Assembly: GCA_013399015.1 (NCBI GenBank)
Contig: VWZX01008142.1
Location: forward strand, 377,581 to 441,580
Length of the DNA stretch: 64,000 nt
Direction of reading: 5' to 3'
DNA from: Galbula dea
Lineage: Eukaryota; Chordata; Aves; Piciformes; Galbulidae
Shown: one piece after another, positions 13,151-24,408 of the stretch
How positions within the stretch are numbered: position 1 is the stretch's first letter
How the letters are laid out: each line of letters opens with the position of its first letter
Notes under the pieces: generated by a model
What the model saw: only the letters and a program-made list of their open reading frames with translations
What the model was told of the DNA's origin: nothing
Database searches by the model: none
Program-made: the position numbers and the translations under genes

Positions 13151-15005
13151 AATTCTTTTAAAACCCAAATTAGTCAGCAGGACATCAAGAAGTCCCGTTC
13201 AAGCAAAAGTCTTAACTTCCAACCATGCTGAAATGAAGAAAATAAGACTCCAGGCCTCATCCTGAGTCTTGTCCCTGTCTTATGTGGAAATGAAAAACAT
13301 TCAGTTTTTGGCATAATTGGCCAACCTGATATTTGCAGTGCCTCTAACTTTTCTATTAAAAGCAATGCTAGTCTGAACTGTAATCCATGGAAAATACCAC
13401 CTTTTGGCTTTTTTCAGAGATTGTCTGGTCAGGAGGGGGGTCAAAACAACAGTCTGCAGCAAGTCATATGTCTCCACATTAATCCACACAAGGAAGTGTC
13501 TGTTTCACTTATTTCCAAATGAGGAATGTTTTCTTTAGAGAGGTAGCAAATTGATTTTCCCCACATGGAGCATGGGATATCTCCTTTCCAAAACAAAACT
13601 TTCAGAAATGGCTACACAAGTCTACTCCTTCTCCATGTAGGTATCCATGCTGAAAGCAGTGTGGATCTTTAGTGTTCCCTTCTGTACTCCAGAGTTTGCA
13701 GGTCAGGTCTGGCATGTTCAGTTATAAGGAAAGGAATAAACAAGTCTTGGCATTTACAGAAAGTCTAGTAAAAGTAGTTTAATATTCAAATTGTGTTACA
13801 CGTTGCTTGGGTAAGCAAGAGGTGTGTGTTTTGTGGAGAGGCTGTGTGACCTCCAGAGCTCAGTGGGAACTTGAGTTATTGGTGGGTGCTCATCACTGAC
13901 TTCCACAGATTTACTTAGGATCCTGTAGAGCATTTCCTCAAATTCATTTGATAGTGTTGTTTCCTAAACAAAGGTCTGGGGGGTTTTGCTTTATTTTCTG
14001 GCCACTTTAATTTCTGGCCCCTTGATACAATACTAAGTTGGTTGCAACTTGCTTCTCTTCACCAGCTCTGCTCAGTGTGCTGGGGCACTAAATGCCCCAG
14101 GTCCTCCAACTGGGACCCTGTTTCCAGGAAGCAGAAGCCTTTAAATTAACTTTCAGGGGTGAAAGGAAAATAATGAAACACAAGATCCTGAACTCAGGAC
14201 GCAGAAAAAGGAATGAGGTGAAGGAGAGAAAGCAAAGAGATGGAGGCATCCAGGAAATTGAGGAACCAGCTGGGACTCCAGAACAGTATGCAAGATTAAC
14301 TAACCTTTGAACAGTTTTTAAGACTGTGCTTAAATATAGCAATATGCTTTTCTTAACTTTCAGATATTGCAGAATGCCAGAAGCCCCCTAGAGGGGTAAG
14401 TGTTAAAACCATTAAAACTGTTAACTTTCTATTCATTACATTTTAAAAGGTGCAACATGTAAGCATGTTCTTCAGCCAAGAGCTAACTTTTGCCAGGCTG
14501 CTTTAGGGGTGTCCTCAGCAACCAGCTACTTGCCACCTGCCAGCAGGCATGATCGGTGCATGGATATTCTTGAGACCTGGGACCATTCTTCTCACCTTCA
14601 CTTTGATGGCCAGGCACCTCCGTATGCCACCTCCGGCTTGTGTTTAGCGCCTGAATCATGAATAGCTCTGTGATCTTACACATCCTGCCATTTCCACCTG
14701 CTAGAGAAGGAAAGTATCCTAGTCTGTTCCATACCTACTGATGGATTTGCAGCTTAGGGCCAAGAGTTCTGGTGTTGCAGCTTTTGTACATGTGGGTGAA
14801 AACTGGAAGACACAAAAGGGTTCTGTGAGGAGACGTTCTACAAAGTGTCCTACAGGGAAAAGAGGCTGTCGATGTGTTTAGCAGGTGCACTTCAGCTTGT
14901 CTCATGCAAGCACACTTCTCTTCTAAACTCAGCACCACAGTACATGGCTGTTTATTAACTTCTTACAGCTTCCAGTGCTCACCTTTATTTCCAGCTTTGT
15001 GATTA

Positions 15006-15019
15006 CCTCCCTCTGGTGC
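15006..15019 (-). promoter_or_regulatory. CTCF-like motif, reverse orientation
   Basis: The reverse complement GCACCAGAGGGAGG matches the CCASYAGRKGGCRS core at 12 of 14 positions. Predicted from sequence only. Confidence 0.3.
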
Positions 15020-15358
15020 ACTCCCACCTCTCATGTTTAGAGCTCATCTGGTAGACTCAGATCTTCCACTGCCCCTTCTTTGATGGCCCTGGTCAGTTTT
15101 ACAAGCTTAGTTGTTTTTTGTTTGTTTAGGGGTTCTGGGGTTTTTGTGTGTGCGTGTCTGTTGTCATACTCTTGCAGTTGGCAAAAATCCTGTTGTTCCT
15201 TCCTTTCCTTTCATCTTTCCAGAGCACAGAAATATGGTCACAAAAACAACAGGCAGCCAGAATCTTGTTGGCACTGTAAGTTGTAAGTGCATTAGCAATG
15301 CTGAGCAGCTATCCCAGTACATTCCTCAGCAGAAATACAGTGATGGCCATCTTTCACT

Positions 15359-15383
15359 TTTTTTCTTTTTTTTTTTTTTTTTC
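15359..15383. repeat. Poly(T) tract
   Basis: Two T runs interrupted by a single C. It could be the antisense of an A tail, but I see no retroposed body or target-site duplication beside it. Confidence 0.8.
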
Positions 15384-18180
15384 CCTCCATCTTTTGAAGC
15401 TTTTCTGGTAAACCAGAGTACCAGCAAGCCAAAATCAAAAATCCCATCAGGAAATAGTTATGCAGATTGGAGGTGCCTGGAAAAGGCAAGGACTTTGATC
15501 ATGGGCATTACAATTGCTTAGATGTTCTTTAGCGTAAGTAATGTGGAGCAAGCAAGAAAAAGGTACATGTTTTAGGCATGAGTACAGTACTGTTTACTTA
15601 CATGGTTTGTTGAGCAGCCAACAAGGTCCAAGGTTATTTTGGACTCAGCATGAGTAAGTGATCCAGGTATGACAAATGAGGTAATGCATTCCAGGCTCAT
15701 TAAAAACTCTTGGCTACACTACTGATTTTGACAAAGTGCCAACATGGCTTGACCTCAGCTGTGTGAAGGCCACTATTTTCTTTAACACCCTTCCTATAAC
15801 AACACACCTTTTACATCAGCCAAAATATGTATATCTAGAGAACAGTGTTATAGGGAGGGTTGTATTCAGTGAAATTCCAATGATAATGAGACTCCTAAAA
15901 AAGAGAAAATTCTACTGTAACTAACCTGCTAAAGTTAGGTGCCCCAAAACCGCAGACATTGTCTCTTCACCTATTTGTGCATCTAGGGGTGGCCATATGT
16001 ACGTAGTACATAGGGCATTGCATTCTTGGCATGGATGTGGCTCAAGTGAGACTGGCTTGATTGCTGACTTGGTAACAGGGAGATGGTACCTTCATCAACA
16101 ACTTCCTCTTCCTAAGGATGCAGGTAAAGAAGGTGACTGCTGGAGGTGCTGGCTTCTTATATCAGCCTACACTTTTCCACCATGTGTAGTGTTTAATCAC
16201 GGCTGACCTCAGCAGGTCCCATTAATCCTGATGCTGTTTCATGGCTTCATGAACAGAGAGGACCTGTAGCTTCAAGGGAACATCTAGCTGGTCTGAGCAG
16301 CATTAACCTGAGGTCCTGATTCCTGTGTGGCTCTCTGTAACCTTAAGAGACTCCTTGAGTCAGCAAGGCACACGCATGTGTCGGCTTCAAGTGGATGAAT
16401 AGCCTTTTGCTTCCAGAGGTCTGAACTCAGAGGTTTAGGTCATTCATGTTGTACTGGGTATACGTCTCTGCTGATAGCCCTTCATGCCTGTCTGCCTTGA
16501 ACAGCAGCAGCTCTGTGCTCCCAGGCCATTTTCATCTGCTGATTGCAGGCATGCGGGTGTTCTGGTTTGTATCCCCAACCTCAACTGTACAGGGCACCTG
16601 TGCTAGTATCAGTTCTTTGAAAAGATCACACCTAAGTAGAGGCAAAAAAGTTCCCAGCAGCAGCAGCCCATCAAGGGTACCAGTGGAAATTTCCATAGTT
16701 GAGTTTTCCTCTCTTTTGGATACATCAGGAAGCAAAAAGAAAGGAAGGGAAAAAAAGCTACAAATTGGCAAAAGCCAACATTGTCAAATGCACAGGGAAA
16801 AAAGTATTTAAATTGGTAGTATGTCATCTCTTTCATATTCCTCTTTTAGGCTCTTAGACTAAAGATGTGTCAAATGAAAACTTTTTTCTATACTTATTTA
16901 TTCAGTTCTTTTACTTTAATTTGCTTTACTTATGTTCTCACCTTCTGGGAATGTACAAACTACCAGGTCTCACTGACACAAATGCTTTCAGAAAATGAAT
17001 TTGAAAGCCATATGCACAAACATGTGAACAAATTGAATTGTTTCAGGTATTCTCAGGTAGTCATGCCAGAAGTCCTTCTCCACCTGAAAGCAGGCAAAAA
17101 CCATGGGCTTTTCGTTTAGCCATCCAGTACGTACTGATCATCCCATGTCATTAGGAAAACTGACTGGGACTAAGCCACAACATGTGGGTAAAATTGCTTT
17201 AAAATAATGATGAATAACAAATTCAAAAACTCTGCAGTACGCTCATGAATATGCCATAAATGAAACAAAGAAATGAAACAAAAAATAAAACAAGTATGTG
17301 ACTTGTAAATTATTCCTTTGGTCCTAGTCACATTTCCTAGCTGAAGAGAACAAAATGGATATAGCTGAAATATAAATAATCTCTGCGTAAAGCATATATT
17401 TATAATGATTTAGGGAGCAAATGTTAATGGCTTTGTTTCAAGTGTGACTGGTACTATTTCAAATTTTTCTTTTACAGAGTAGATACTAGAGGCAAGAACC
17501 TTCTCTTCTGGTGTTAATTCCTATTGCTGCTTTCTTGTTAATTGTGCGTCTGATGTGGAATGGCTTAAAGTGATTTAAAGTCGTACCATGGGGCGTGTGG
17601 GACAGTCCTCTTGTGTGCTGCAGACAGACCTTCCCAGCTGCAGTTCCTGAGCCATGGGGAGAATGCAAATACCCCATTTCAGAGTGGGTTTGTGCCAGTT
17701 CTGCCATGGAAGGCTCCAATTCAAACAGTGTTTATATGCAAGCTCAATATACCTGGAATTTAGGAACAAATACCTTCTTGCTTTTAAAGCTTTTAGCAAA
17801 ACATTAGAAGTGCTTTATAGCGTGATACAAAGTACAGTGCCAAAACTCAGGATAACAAGTATGTTTGGAAAACATTGAGCCTTGAACTAGTTTCTTTATT
17901 TATTAGAAAAAAAAGAAAGAAAAGGTAATTCACATGCAAGTGTATTTGATCCTAGCTGAACCACAACTCCCTCTGGCCATTGGTGGGACCAGGTTGGGAG
18001 ATCCATTCATTCAAAGGTTAATGTTTTAAGGTGTGTGCCAGGGTGTAGTAAACTGAGGGAACATTTCTATATTCGTCGGTACCTTTTTAGAGAAGGTGTG
18101 ACTGCTGGGACTAACCACGGTCAAGGATCTGTCCATCCCATGCAGGTCATGTGCAAAAAAAAGTAGGCATCAGGAAGAGC

Positions 18181-18240
18181 TGAAAGGCAGGGGGCTGAGC
18201 GGGGTTTATAAATAAGGCAGGGCAGCATGGCTGGGGCTGG
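18181..18240 (+). promoter_or_regulatory. ARID5B: Internal ARID5B promoter for the short isoform (TATA box 18207-18214)
   Basis: A TATAAATA element at 18207-18214 sits in a G-rich setting, and about 25-35 nt downstream there is sequence suitable for initiation, near 18237-18245. CpG density rises sharply: I count about ten CpGs between 18195 and 18352, against very few in the flanking intron. The promoter is followed at the right distance by an exon whose reading frame joins exon 5 in phase. Human ARID5B has an internal promoter in the same place, under 2 kb upstream of exon 5 (remembered annotation). The TATA box overlaps a MEF2-type sequence, TTATAAATAA (18206-18215). A reversed CCAAT-type ATTGG lies near 17979. 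The exact start site is inferred. Confidence 0.8.
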
Positions 18241-18319
18241 CAGTCTGGCAGCCGGCGCTGGAGCCCTCGGAGCTCATCCCACGCTCCCGCCGAGTCGCTC
18301 ATCTCTGTTTATATGAGTA
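18238..18319 (+). other. ARID5B: 5'UTR of ARID5B short isoform
   Basis: This GC-rich leader lies between the inferred start site and the ATG at 18320. It contains an upstream ATG at 18313 in another frame and a TGA at 18314-18316 in frame with the main ATG. That TGA excludes N-terminal extension of the short isoform within this exon. The 5' boundary is estimated from the TATA spacing. Confidence 0.65.
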
Positions 18320-18344
18320 ATGGAGCGGCTGGGGGAGGGGATTG
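18313..18344 (+). other. uORF overlapping the short-isoform start (first-exon part)
   Basis: An ATG seven nt before the main start opens a +1-shifted frame that crosses the splice junction and stops at TAA 19992-19994 in exon 5, giving 14 codons. Its context is poor (T at -3, A at +4), whereas the main ATG has G at -3 and G at +4. Leaky scanning would therefore be needed for the short protein, and is expected from these contexts. Translation is inferred. Confidence 0.55.
18320..18344 (+). CDS. ARID5B: ARID5B short isoform, alternative first coding exon
   Basis: The exon encodes MERLGEGI plus the first base of the next codon and ends at a good donor (G|GTAAGC, intron from 18345). Joined to exon 5 the codon becomes GCG (Ala), restoring the APNLKGRP sequence of ARID5B. 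The ATG is preceded in frame by TGA-GTA, has G at -3 and +4, and lies about 80 nt below the inferred start site. With exons 5-10 the spliced ORF is 2841 nt including the stop, or 946 codons. The human short isoform is recalled as 945 residues, which supports the model. The short protein lacks the N-terminal region encoded by exons 1-4 and begins almost directly with an AT-hook-like motif. The phase match and length agreement are the main evidence; no transcript was inspected. Confidence 0.82.
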
Positions 18345-19981
18345 GTAAGCACGGAGCAAATACTCTTCGTGTTCATTTTGTGTAAGACTGACATCCACAC
18401 CAAGTCAAGACTTCCAGCGACGTAGTGTGCAGTCACATGCTGTAGCATTCATGAGTACAGATATAAATCAGGCAGATGTTTGTCGACTGGAATGGGTAAT
18501 AATTTCTTTCTCTCTTTGTTTGATTTTGCATGTTAGCCTCAGATGACAATTTCAGAATTGCTTTCCGCAATACTTTTCAATAAGCAGAATGTGCTTCACT
18601 GGAGATAGATGGAGATATTTCGATAGGGAGATAAACATGTTTTTGTGTAGACACAAATATGGACTTTCACATATTTGCACATGTGCATATATCTATATAT
18701 ATTTACCATGTGCCAGTACTGGGGGAAGAAAAAAAGATGTATTTTTTGGACTTCTGGTTTTAAACCCATGGCTTTTCTTTTTCTCTGAACAGACCAAATA
18801 CGACACTGTTACTCAAACTATAAAATCAAATTAGCACCCTTTATTGTGTTTGCAAACTAATTAAAATGTAAAATGTCCTGAAACCACTGGCTTACTGTGT
18901 GACAAATGTAAGATTAGAAACAATTAGAAGGCACTCAAGAGGTTTGTGGTGTTTAGATTTCTGACATTGTTCTAATCATCCCTTTAAGTAATGAAGACAA
19001 TGCTTACCTAAAAATTAAAGGTTTAAAGGAAATTATCTTCTTCAGTACAGTCATTAGTTAATGATTGCTTATCATTTTAAATGTTGCCATAGTAGTCAAA
19101 GGCTGATTTTTAAACCTGAAAGCAGGCAGGACACGTAATAATGAGCAAACATCTGTTTCATCTATTATTTCTGTGTGTGATCATAATTTATATTGTAATA
19201 CCACTATTGAAAGATGAGTGAGATTTTTTATGATGATCCATATCCCATTCTAGGTATGGCTCAGCAGGGTTAGGATTTAGTCACTGCGTTATTTCAGAGC
19301 TGTTTTATCTTAAGAATTGGACAAAACTGAAAGTGATTCATGTTAATTTATATGTGTGGTATGCAACCCTTATGAAACAATCAATCACTTATTTCAGTAC
19401 TTGTCAACTTCCAGAACTAGTTGTTAAGGGGTTTTTTGATCCATTTCAGGACTTGGGGGTAATTTTTTTTTTAAACTTTTTTAGAAGAACTTTGACAAGA
19501 GTGACAGGATATATAAACATTTCTTGGAGCTGTAAGGAATTTCAATATTTCAGAACATTTCCAAAACCAGATGTTTCCCGAAGTTGGAAATAGTAGTTAG
19601 TACTCTTACTTAAACATTAGAAATAATAAATGCAGCACACTGATTATTGCAAAATTACCTATTAATATTCTATTTTGTTCTTTTTTGTACCATGGAGGAA
19701 TATTTGTGCTTTCTCCCTGAGTCCTTCAGAGACCAGTGTTTGACTTTATATTAATTAGTTACGTGAAAGTAGAGTAGATTAGCCTTGGGGAATATTCTAT
19801 AGGAACATATAGTGTGTCAAGATGTAACCCGTGGAGGATGGGAATCTTGTAATAAGCATTTACTGTAGACAGATGTGTACATTTCTGTGACTGATTGTAG
19901 TGGAATTATTTATTATGCTTTCAGCTGTTTAAGAATCTAGTCTAAGACGATGTGCTCAAATTGTTCTCCATTAATTTTCAG
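18345..19981 (+). other. Intron between the short-isoform first exon and exon 5
   Basis: The intron begins GTAAGC and ends TTTTCAG; it is 1637 nt. It is AT-rich, with a short TA-rich patch near 18685-18702. No repeat or gene is recognised in it. Confidence 0.8.
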
Positions 19982-20094
19982 CGCCAAATCTTAAAGGCAG
20001 ACCGCGCAAAAAGAAGCCTTGCCCACAGAGAAGAGATTCATTAAATGGCATTAAGGATTCCAACAATAATTCTGAAAGCAAAGCTGTTGCCAAG
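19982..20094 (+). CDS. ARID5B: ARID5B exon 5
   Basis: The exon encodes 38 residues beginning APNLKGRPRKKK and ending NNSESKAVAK, from a TTTTCAG acceptor to an AAG|GTAAAT donor. It enters with one base of its first codon supplied by the previous exon and leaves in phase 0. The GRP core with flanking lysines and arginines resembles an AT-hook minor-groove-binding motif and is probably also a nuclear-localisation signal (inference). This is the first exon shared by the long and short isoforms. The stretch following the motif is rich in Asn, Ser and Lys and looks disordered. It matches the remembered human sequence closely, with scattered substitutions. Confidence 0.95.
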
Positions 20095-23000
20095 GTAAAT
20101 CACTTAATAATACTCTTTTCACTACGCTCTCCTTTTTTAGGTACAGCCCTGCCTTTGTTTCCCAGCATGCTGTTTCACATTTAGAATATAACTTATTTTC
20201 TGGGGGAGATAAATGTAATTTTTTTTCAGTAGTTTTATTCTTCACTTTAAATCATGCATGTGTTCAAAGTTACCAGCAAGTATAATCCCCTAACAAACTA
20301 TTGCTATCAGCTTGTTGGTAACTGGTTGTGCTTAAGCTTTCTTGGCATCTAGTGTTAGTTTTCACATTCTGTGACACACAAACATAGTTTGTGACAGTAT
20401 CTTCGAATTAAAAATAAACCTGGGAGCAGCTCACCCTGTTACAATGTACTTCTAAATATAAGTTTGAAGATAAACAGACTGTGAAACTAGAGCTACTTCA
20501 GTAATGGTTTCTAAGAAGCCCACACAACCAACAGTATGATGATGTTAAGGTCTCAACTTTTTTTAAATTAGGGGACAAAAAAAAGTTAAAGGCAGAAATT
20601 CAGTACAAGAGCTTAACAAACAAACAAACAAAAAAATCTGGGCTATTTCTTTAATACTTAGTGCTGAGCTGCATGTTCCAGGGCTTGTTGAATAGTGCAT
20701 GCACACAGAGTCTTCTGTATGTGCTGCAGTGCTTAGCCCATACTGCAAGTAAAAATTGGATCACTGAGTTGCATTTATAGACTTAATCTTTTAGATGTTT
20801 ATGGGTTTGTATCTTTTCCTTAAAATATTTTAAAATGGAGTTTCTGTGGTGTAATTTACATCCTATTTTCTATGTTGTCTGTGGGGTTTTAAATAGGAAT
20901 TAGTTTTTCTCTTAAAAAAAGAAGGCAGCACAAATGACTCCTTTCAAGATGATTTAATTTGAAACTGTAAGATGCAAAGAAAGAAAATTACTTAGAGCAA
21001 TACTGGTAGATTTTTATCTGAGGCAGAACTTTGTCACTGATACTTTTGAGCTAAACAGCTGTACTGGTTTGCATAGACTGAATTCTTAGGCCAGCTGAAT
21101 CTATTGTTTCAATAAATTAGATGGATGTATATCTGAAAACCGCTTCCATTGTTTTGACCATCTCTTTAGGAAATACAGTGAAGCTATAGATCCATTTGTG
21201 TTGGTATTGTTGTACGCAGTGAATGTTCTGGGAGATTAGGAGGTTAAAGAGGTCAAGTGGAAGTGTTCTGCTCTCAGTTTCTCATAGGAAGGCAAATTAA
21301 ATTCCACCTCCTCCTCCCTAGGAGTTCAGTTAAATTTGTGCCTTCTGTTGATGACGATAAAAGAGACTGAAGTTCATGATGAAGCTCTGCCCTTAAGTCA
21401 GTGTTTCTCTTCTTTCTGTGCCCTATTGTGCTCAGTTGGAGTCTGTACTATCATATTAGACAGGCATGGTGAAAGGCAATGGAGCCTGGTGTGTTGAGTT
21501 GCAGGGTCCTGCCACATACTATAGAGTTTGCCTGAATGTTTTTGCTCTGTGGGATAACGTGCAAAACCCATGGTGTGAAAATGTCTCAATTTGCCTCACT
21601 TCTCCCTTCCCCCAAGCCGTTTTTTTGTGTTTTCATGTTAAAACATTCACAACAAACGGCAGCGTGGACCATGTTGTTAAAGCACCCTGGACTGTAACAT
21701 GAGGAGTTCTGCCTCTTCACCACCTGATATATATGTATGCAATAATTAAAACCAACAGTAACGCTTCATACCAAGTTGTTTATCCTCTCTGTTTATATTT
21801 GGGTTCACCCTACAAGTCAAATGGGAGGGTACTTCAGATAAGAAGTAACTCTGCCTATTTATCTAGTCATACTATGCTCATCATTGTGCAGATATTAATA
21901 CCATTAATTATCTTGGCCAGCTTAATTTCATTATAAATAATAGCCATACTCATGATATAATGTCCTTGCATGTAGTTACACTGATTTCACTGTGTCTCTT
22001 CACATCTATCTGTGTCACAGAGCTGTGGACATACTTTAATAAGAGGAAGACAGTGAATCAGAAACCCTCTGCAGCAGATGGATTGCACTTTGTACAGACC
22101 GTGCCTGTGGGTTTCTGGGGAAGGAAGGAAAGTGTATTTGGGGAAGGGAGGGGAGTGGAGATGTGCTTATGTATTACTGTTGAGAATAGTTGGGATGCTA
22201 AGCCATCATCTTAGGATCCTTGTTGGGCTTCACCATCGATTTTCCTTCTCTGTCTGTGCTCCATCTCTGACTAACAGTGGGTCCATGGAGAGTAGTTGAA
22301 CACTGCTAGTGTAAATGGGACAGATCCACTTGTGTCAGATGCTGAAAGAGTTTGGCAGCGGTCCTGGCCATGTTCCTGTTCCAGATAAAATTCCTTTGAC
22401 CAGAAGTTGTGCTGCTTTCATCCTCAGATCATGGCACCCAGTGTCTGACAGCAAGCCTCATTTCTTAGGTGGCAAGTTGACAACTCTGACAGAGACACAG
22501 GCGCTGTATGGTTTGGGTTGGGAAATGGCAGAAGTGGCATTCTGAAGACTGTGGTTTTGACCAACGCAAGCCATGTGGTTGTAATGACTTGCTGAATTTC
22601 TTGTTCTCAGCTGCCAATGGCTAAAAAGCCTTGTACCTTCTTACAACTTAGTTTTCATTAGGCATGTTTACTTTAAATCATTAGCAGATCATTTTGCAGG
22701 ATTTTACTATTACCTGACACAGTAGAGTGTTTGGTTGGGTAGGAGCAGCTCCACGTAATTTCCAGTGTAAGTGAATTGTTAAAAATAGAGCAATAGTGAA
22801 TCAGGCGATATGGTCCTGGACCTGCAGGTGCTGCCTGGGAAAGTGTGTCTTTCATGTACCGCTTCTTGCTTTTGATCTCCTTGCTGGTCACTGCATCCAT
22901 TTTAATACCTCCTGAGGAAGACCCCAAGGGAGTTCCCTCCCAGGCTGGAAATGTAAAAATCAGAAGAATACAAGGCCATCTACTGAGGCAGAATCGGCTC

Positions 23001-23934
23001 TCCAGGAGAGATGTATATCATCTTCTTCTCTCCAAACACTACCAGGACTCCGGAGGCTTTCATACTTCAGGTATCATCAGTGCTGAACAGGCTTTTAGGA
23101 CTTGAAGGCTCCATCATGACCCTCATCATACCAGCTTCATGCTCCCAAAGAGCATTCCCATTCAAAGTGTGCAAGAAATCTACTGTAAGGCTTTTTAAAA
23201 CTGGCTGATCTGGCCATTTTGAAGAACTGAAAGGATTACCTTGTTGAACATGGAAATTGTCCCCAACTGAATCTACTCATTATATATCTCCTAGTGCAAA
23301 TGCTGAAGTAAATCTCTCACTTCATTTGTATAGCAAGATCTGGGAAATTAGTTTTAAAGTTGCCAGGATATGCTTTTCCTGTGGCCACAGGTGGCCTGGC
23401 ATGCTCTCAGATCTGGAGATTTATTCCGACTCAGCCATTATCTGATTGAAACTTTAAATTGCAGGTCTGTAGTGGTCTGTGTTGTATGCGACCTCTGGCA
23501 GGAGAAAACAAACACATGGGTGTACCCATGAGTGTTCACTGGCCGTTTGATCACACGCCTCTGATGGAACACACAGTAGGAGGTACTCGGTTGTTCCCAG
23601 AGCCCATCTTTGTACGCCCCTAGCTTATCCACACTGCAGTGCTGGGTTGCCTGTCAGGGCCTTAGCCTTCAGTTTCATTTTGGAGGTGTTACACTAAGGC
23701 TACAATGAAAGAGCATTAACTCCTTCTGTGGAAATTGAATTCTCTCTTTATGGTGAAGTCATTCTGACCAGACCAGAAAAGAGAGGCAGCACCAAGTAAA
23801 ACTCTGCATTCAGGACCTTCTGCCAGGTCTTTGCCGTCTAGGAATATTCAGAATCGTCTTTTGAGGGAGAAGGGTGGTTTGTGGTACCTGGTGCAAATCT
23901 GGCACTGCTCTCATGACTCTGGTAGGTTTATGCT

Positions 23935-23975
23935 GGATTTACACTGGTGTTCCCCAGAATGGCATTTGGCCCTTA
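23935..23975. repeat. Possible old amniote interspersed repeat fragment
   Basis: GGATTTACACTGGTGTT followed by AGAATGGCATTTGGCCC resembles a dispersed sauropsid repeat that I recall but cannot name. It appears related to the fragment at 2861-2920. Confidence 0.25.
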
Positions 23976-24388
23976 TGGTTCCCATTTTTCACAGTTCATG
24001 GCATTCATCCATATCTCCTGTCAGACAGTGGGGAGGTTCCAAAAGTGAGGCTTACACCTTGAATGCTCAGTGGGTGAAGCATTGCAGCCTTTGTCAAAGC
24101 TTTGTTGAACCTGACACTGCTTGGAGTCCATCCGCTGCATTTTGGCACCTTTGAGTTCCATAAGCACTTTGACCTTGCCTCTCTCTACGCTGGAGAGAGG
24201 GAGGCTATGTGTGACCACTCCTGGTGGCCTTTTTAATGTTACTTTCTTTGTTTGTTTTTGTCTTCTTGGGAGTAACAACTCTTTCTTGTGTAGCAGTGAG
24301 CTTTGATTTCATTTAGCTTTGTGACTAGGCTGTCTTTGCAAACATAGATCTGAATAGTCCAGTTTGAAAAAGAACATCCATTTAAAAG

Positions 24389-24408
24389 ACTGATTGATTG
24401 ATTGATTG
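24389..24408. repeat. (GATT)n microsatellite
   Basis: Four to five tandem GATT units; likely length-polymorphic, with no other significance visible. Confidence 0.85.

Larger units (their letters stand above)
1..18180. other. Terminal part of ARID5B intron 4
   Basis: I found no coding exon in this 18-kb stretch. Open frames on both strands are short, lack protein-like composition and are not bounded by convincing splice sites. The exon that should precede exon 5 in the long isoform was not found and is presumed upstream of the window. Recognisable contents are an antisense LINE remnant (12481-13150), a short CR1-like tail (12031-12074), a 93-nt imperfect inverted repeat (6619-6711), a CTCF-like motif (9268-9281), a poly(T) tract (15359-15383) and a CAA/A-rich stretch (8108-8150). 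The rest is AT-rich intron with no feature I can name. Confidence 0.8.

Noticed and set aside
1..18180. ARID5B exon 4 (the coding exon before APNLKG in the long isoform)
   Set aside because: I looked for sequence encoding the conserved residues that precede exon 5 in the long isoform and found none. It is presumed to lie upstream of this window.
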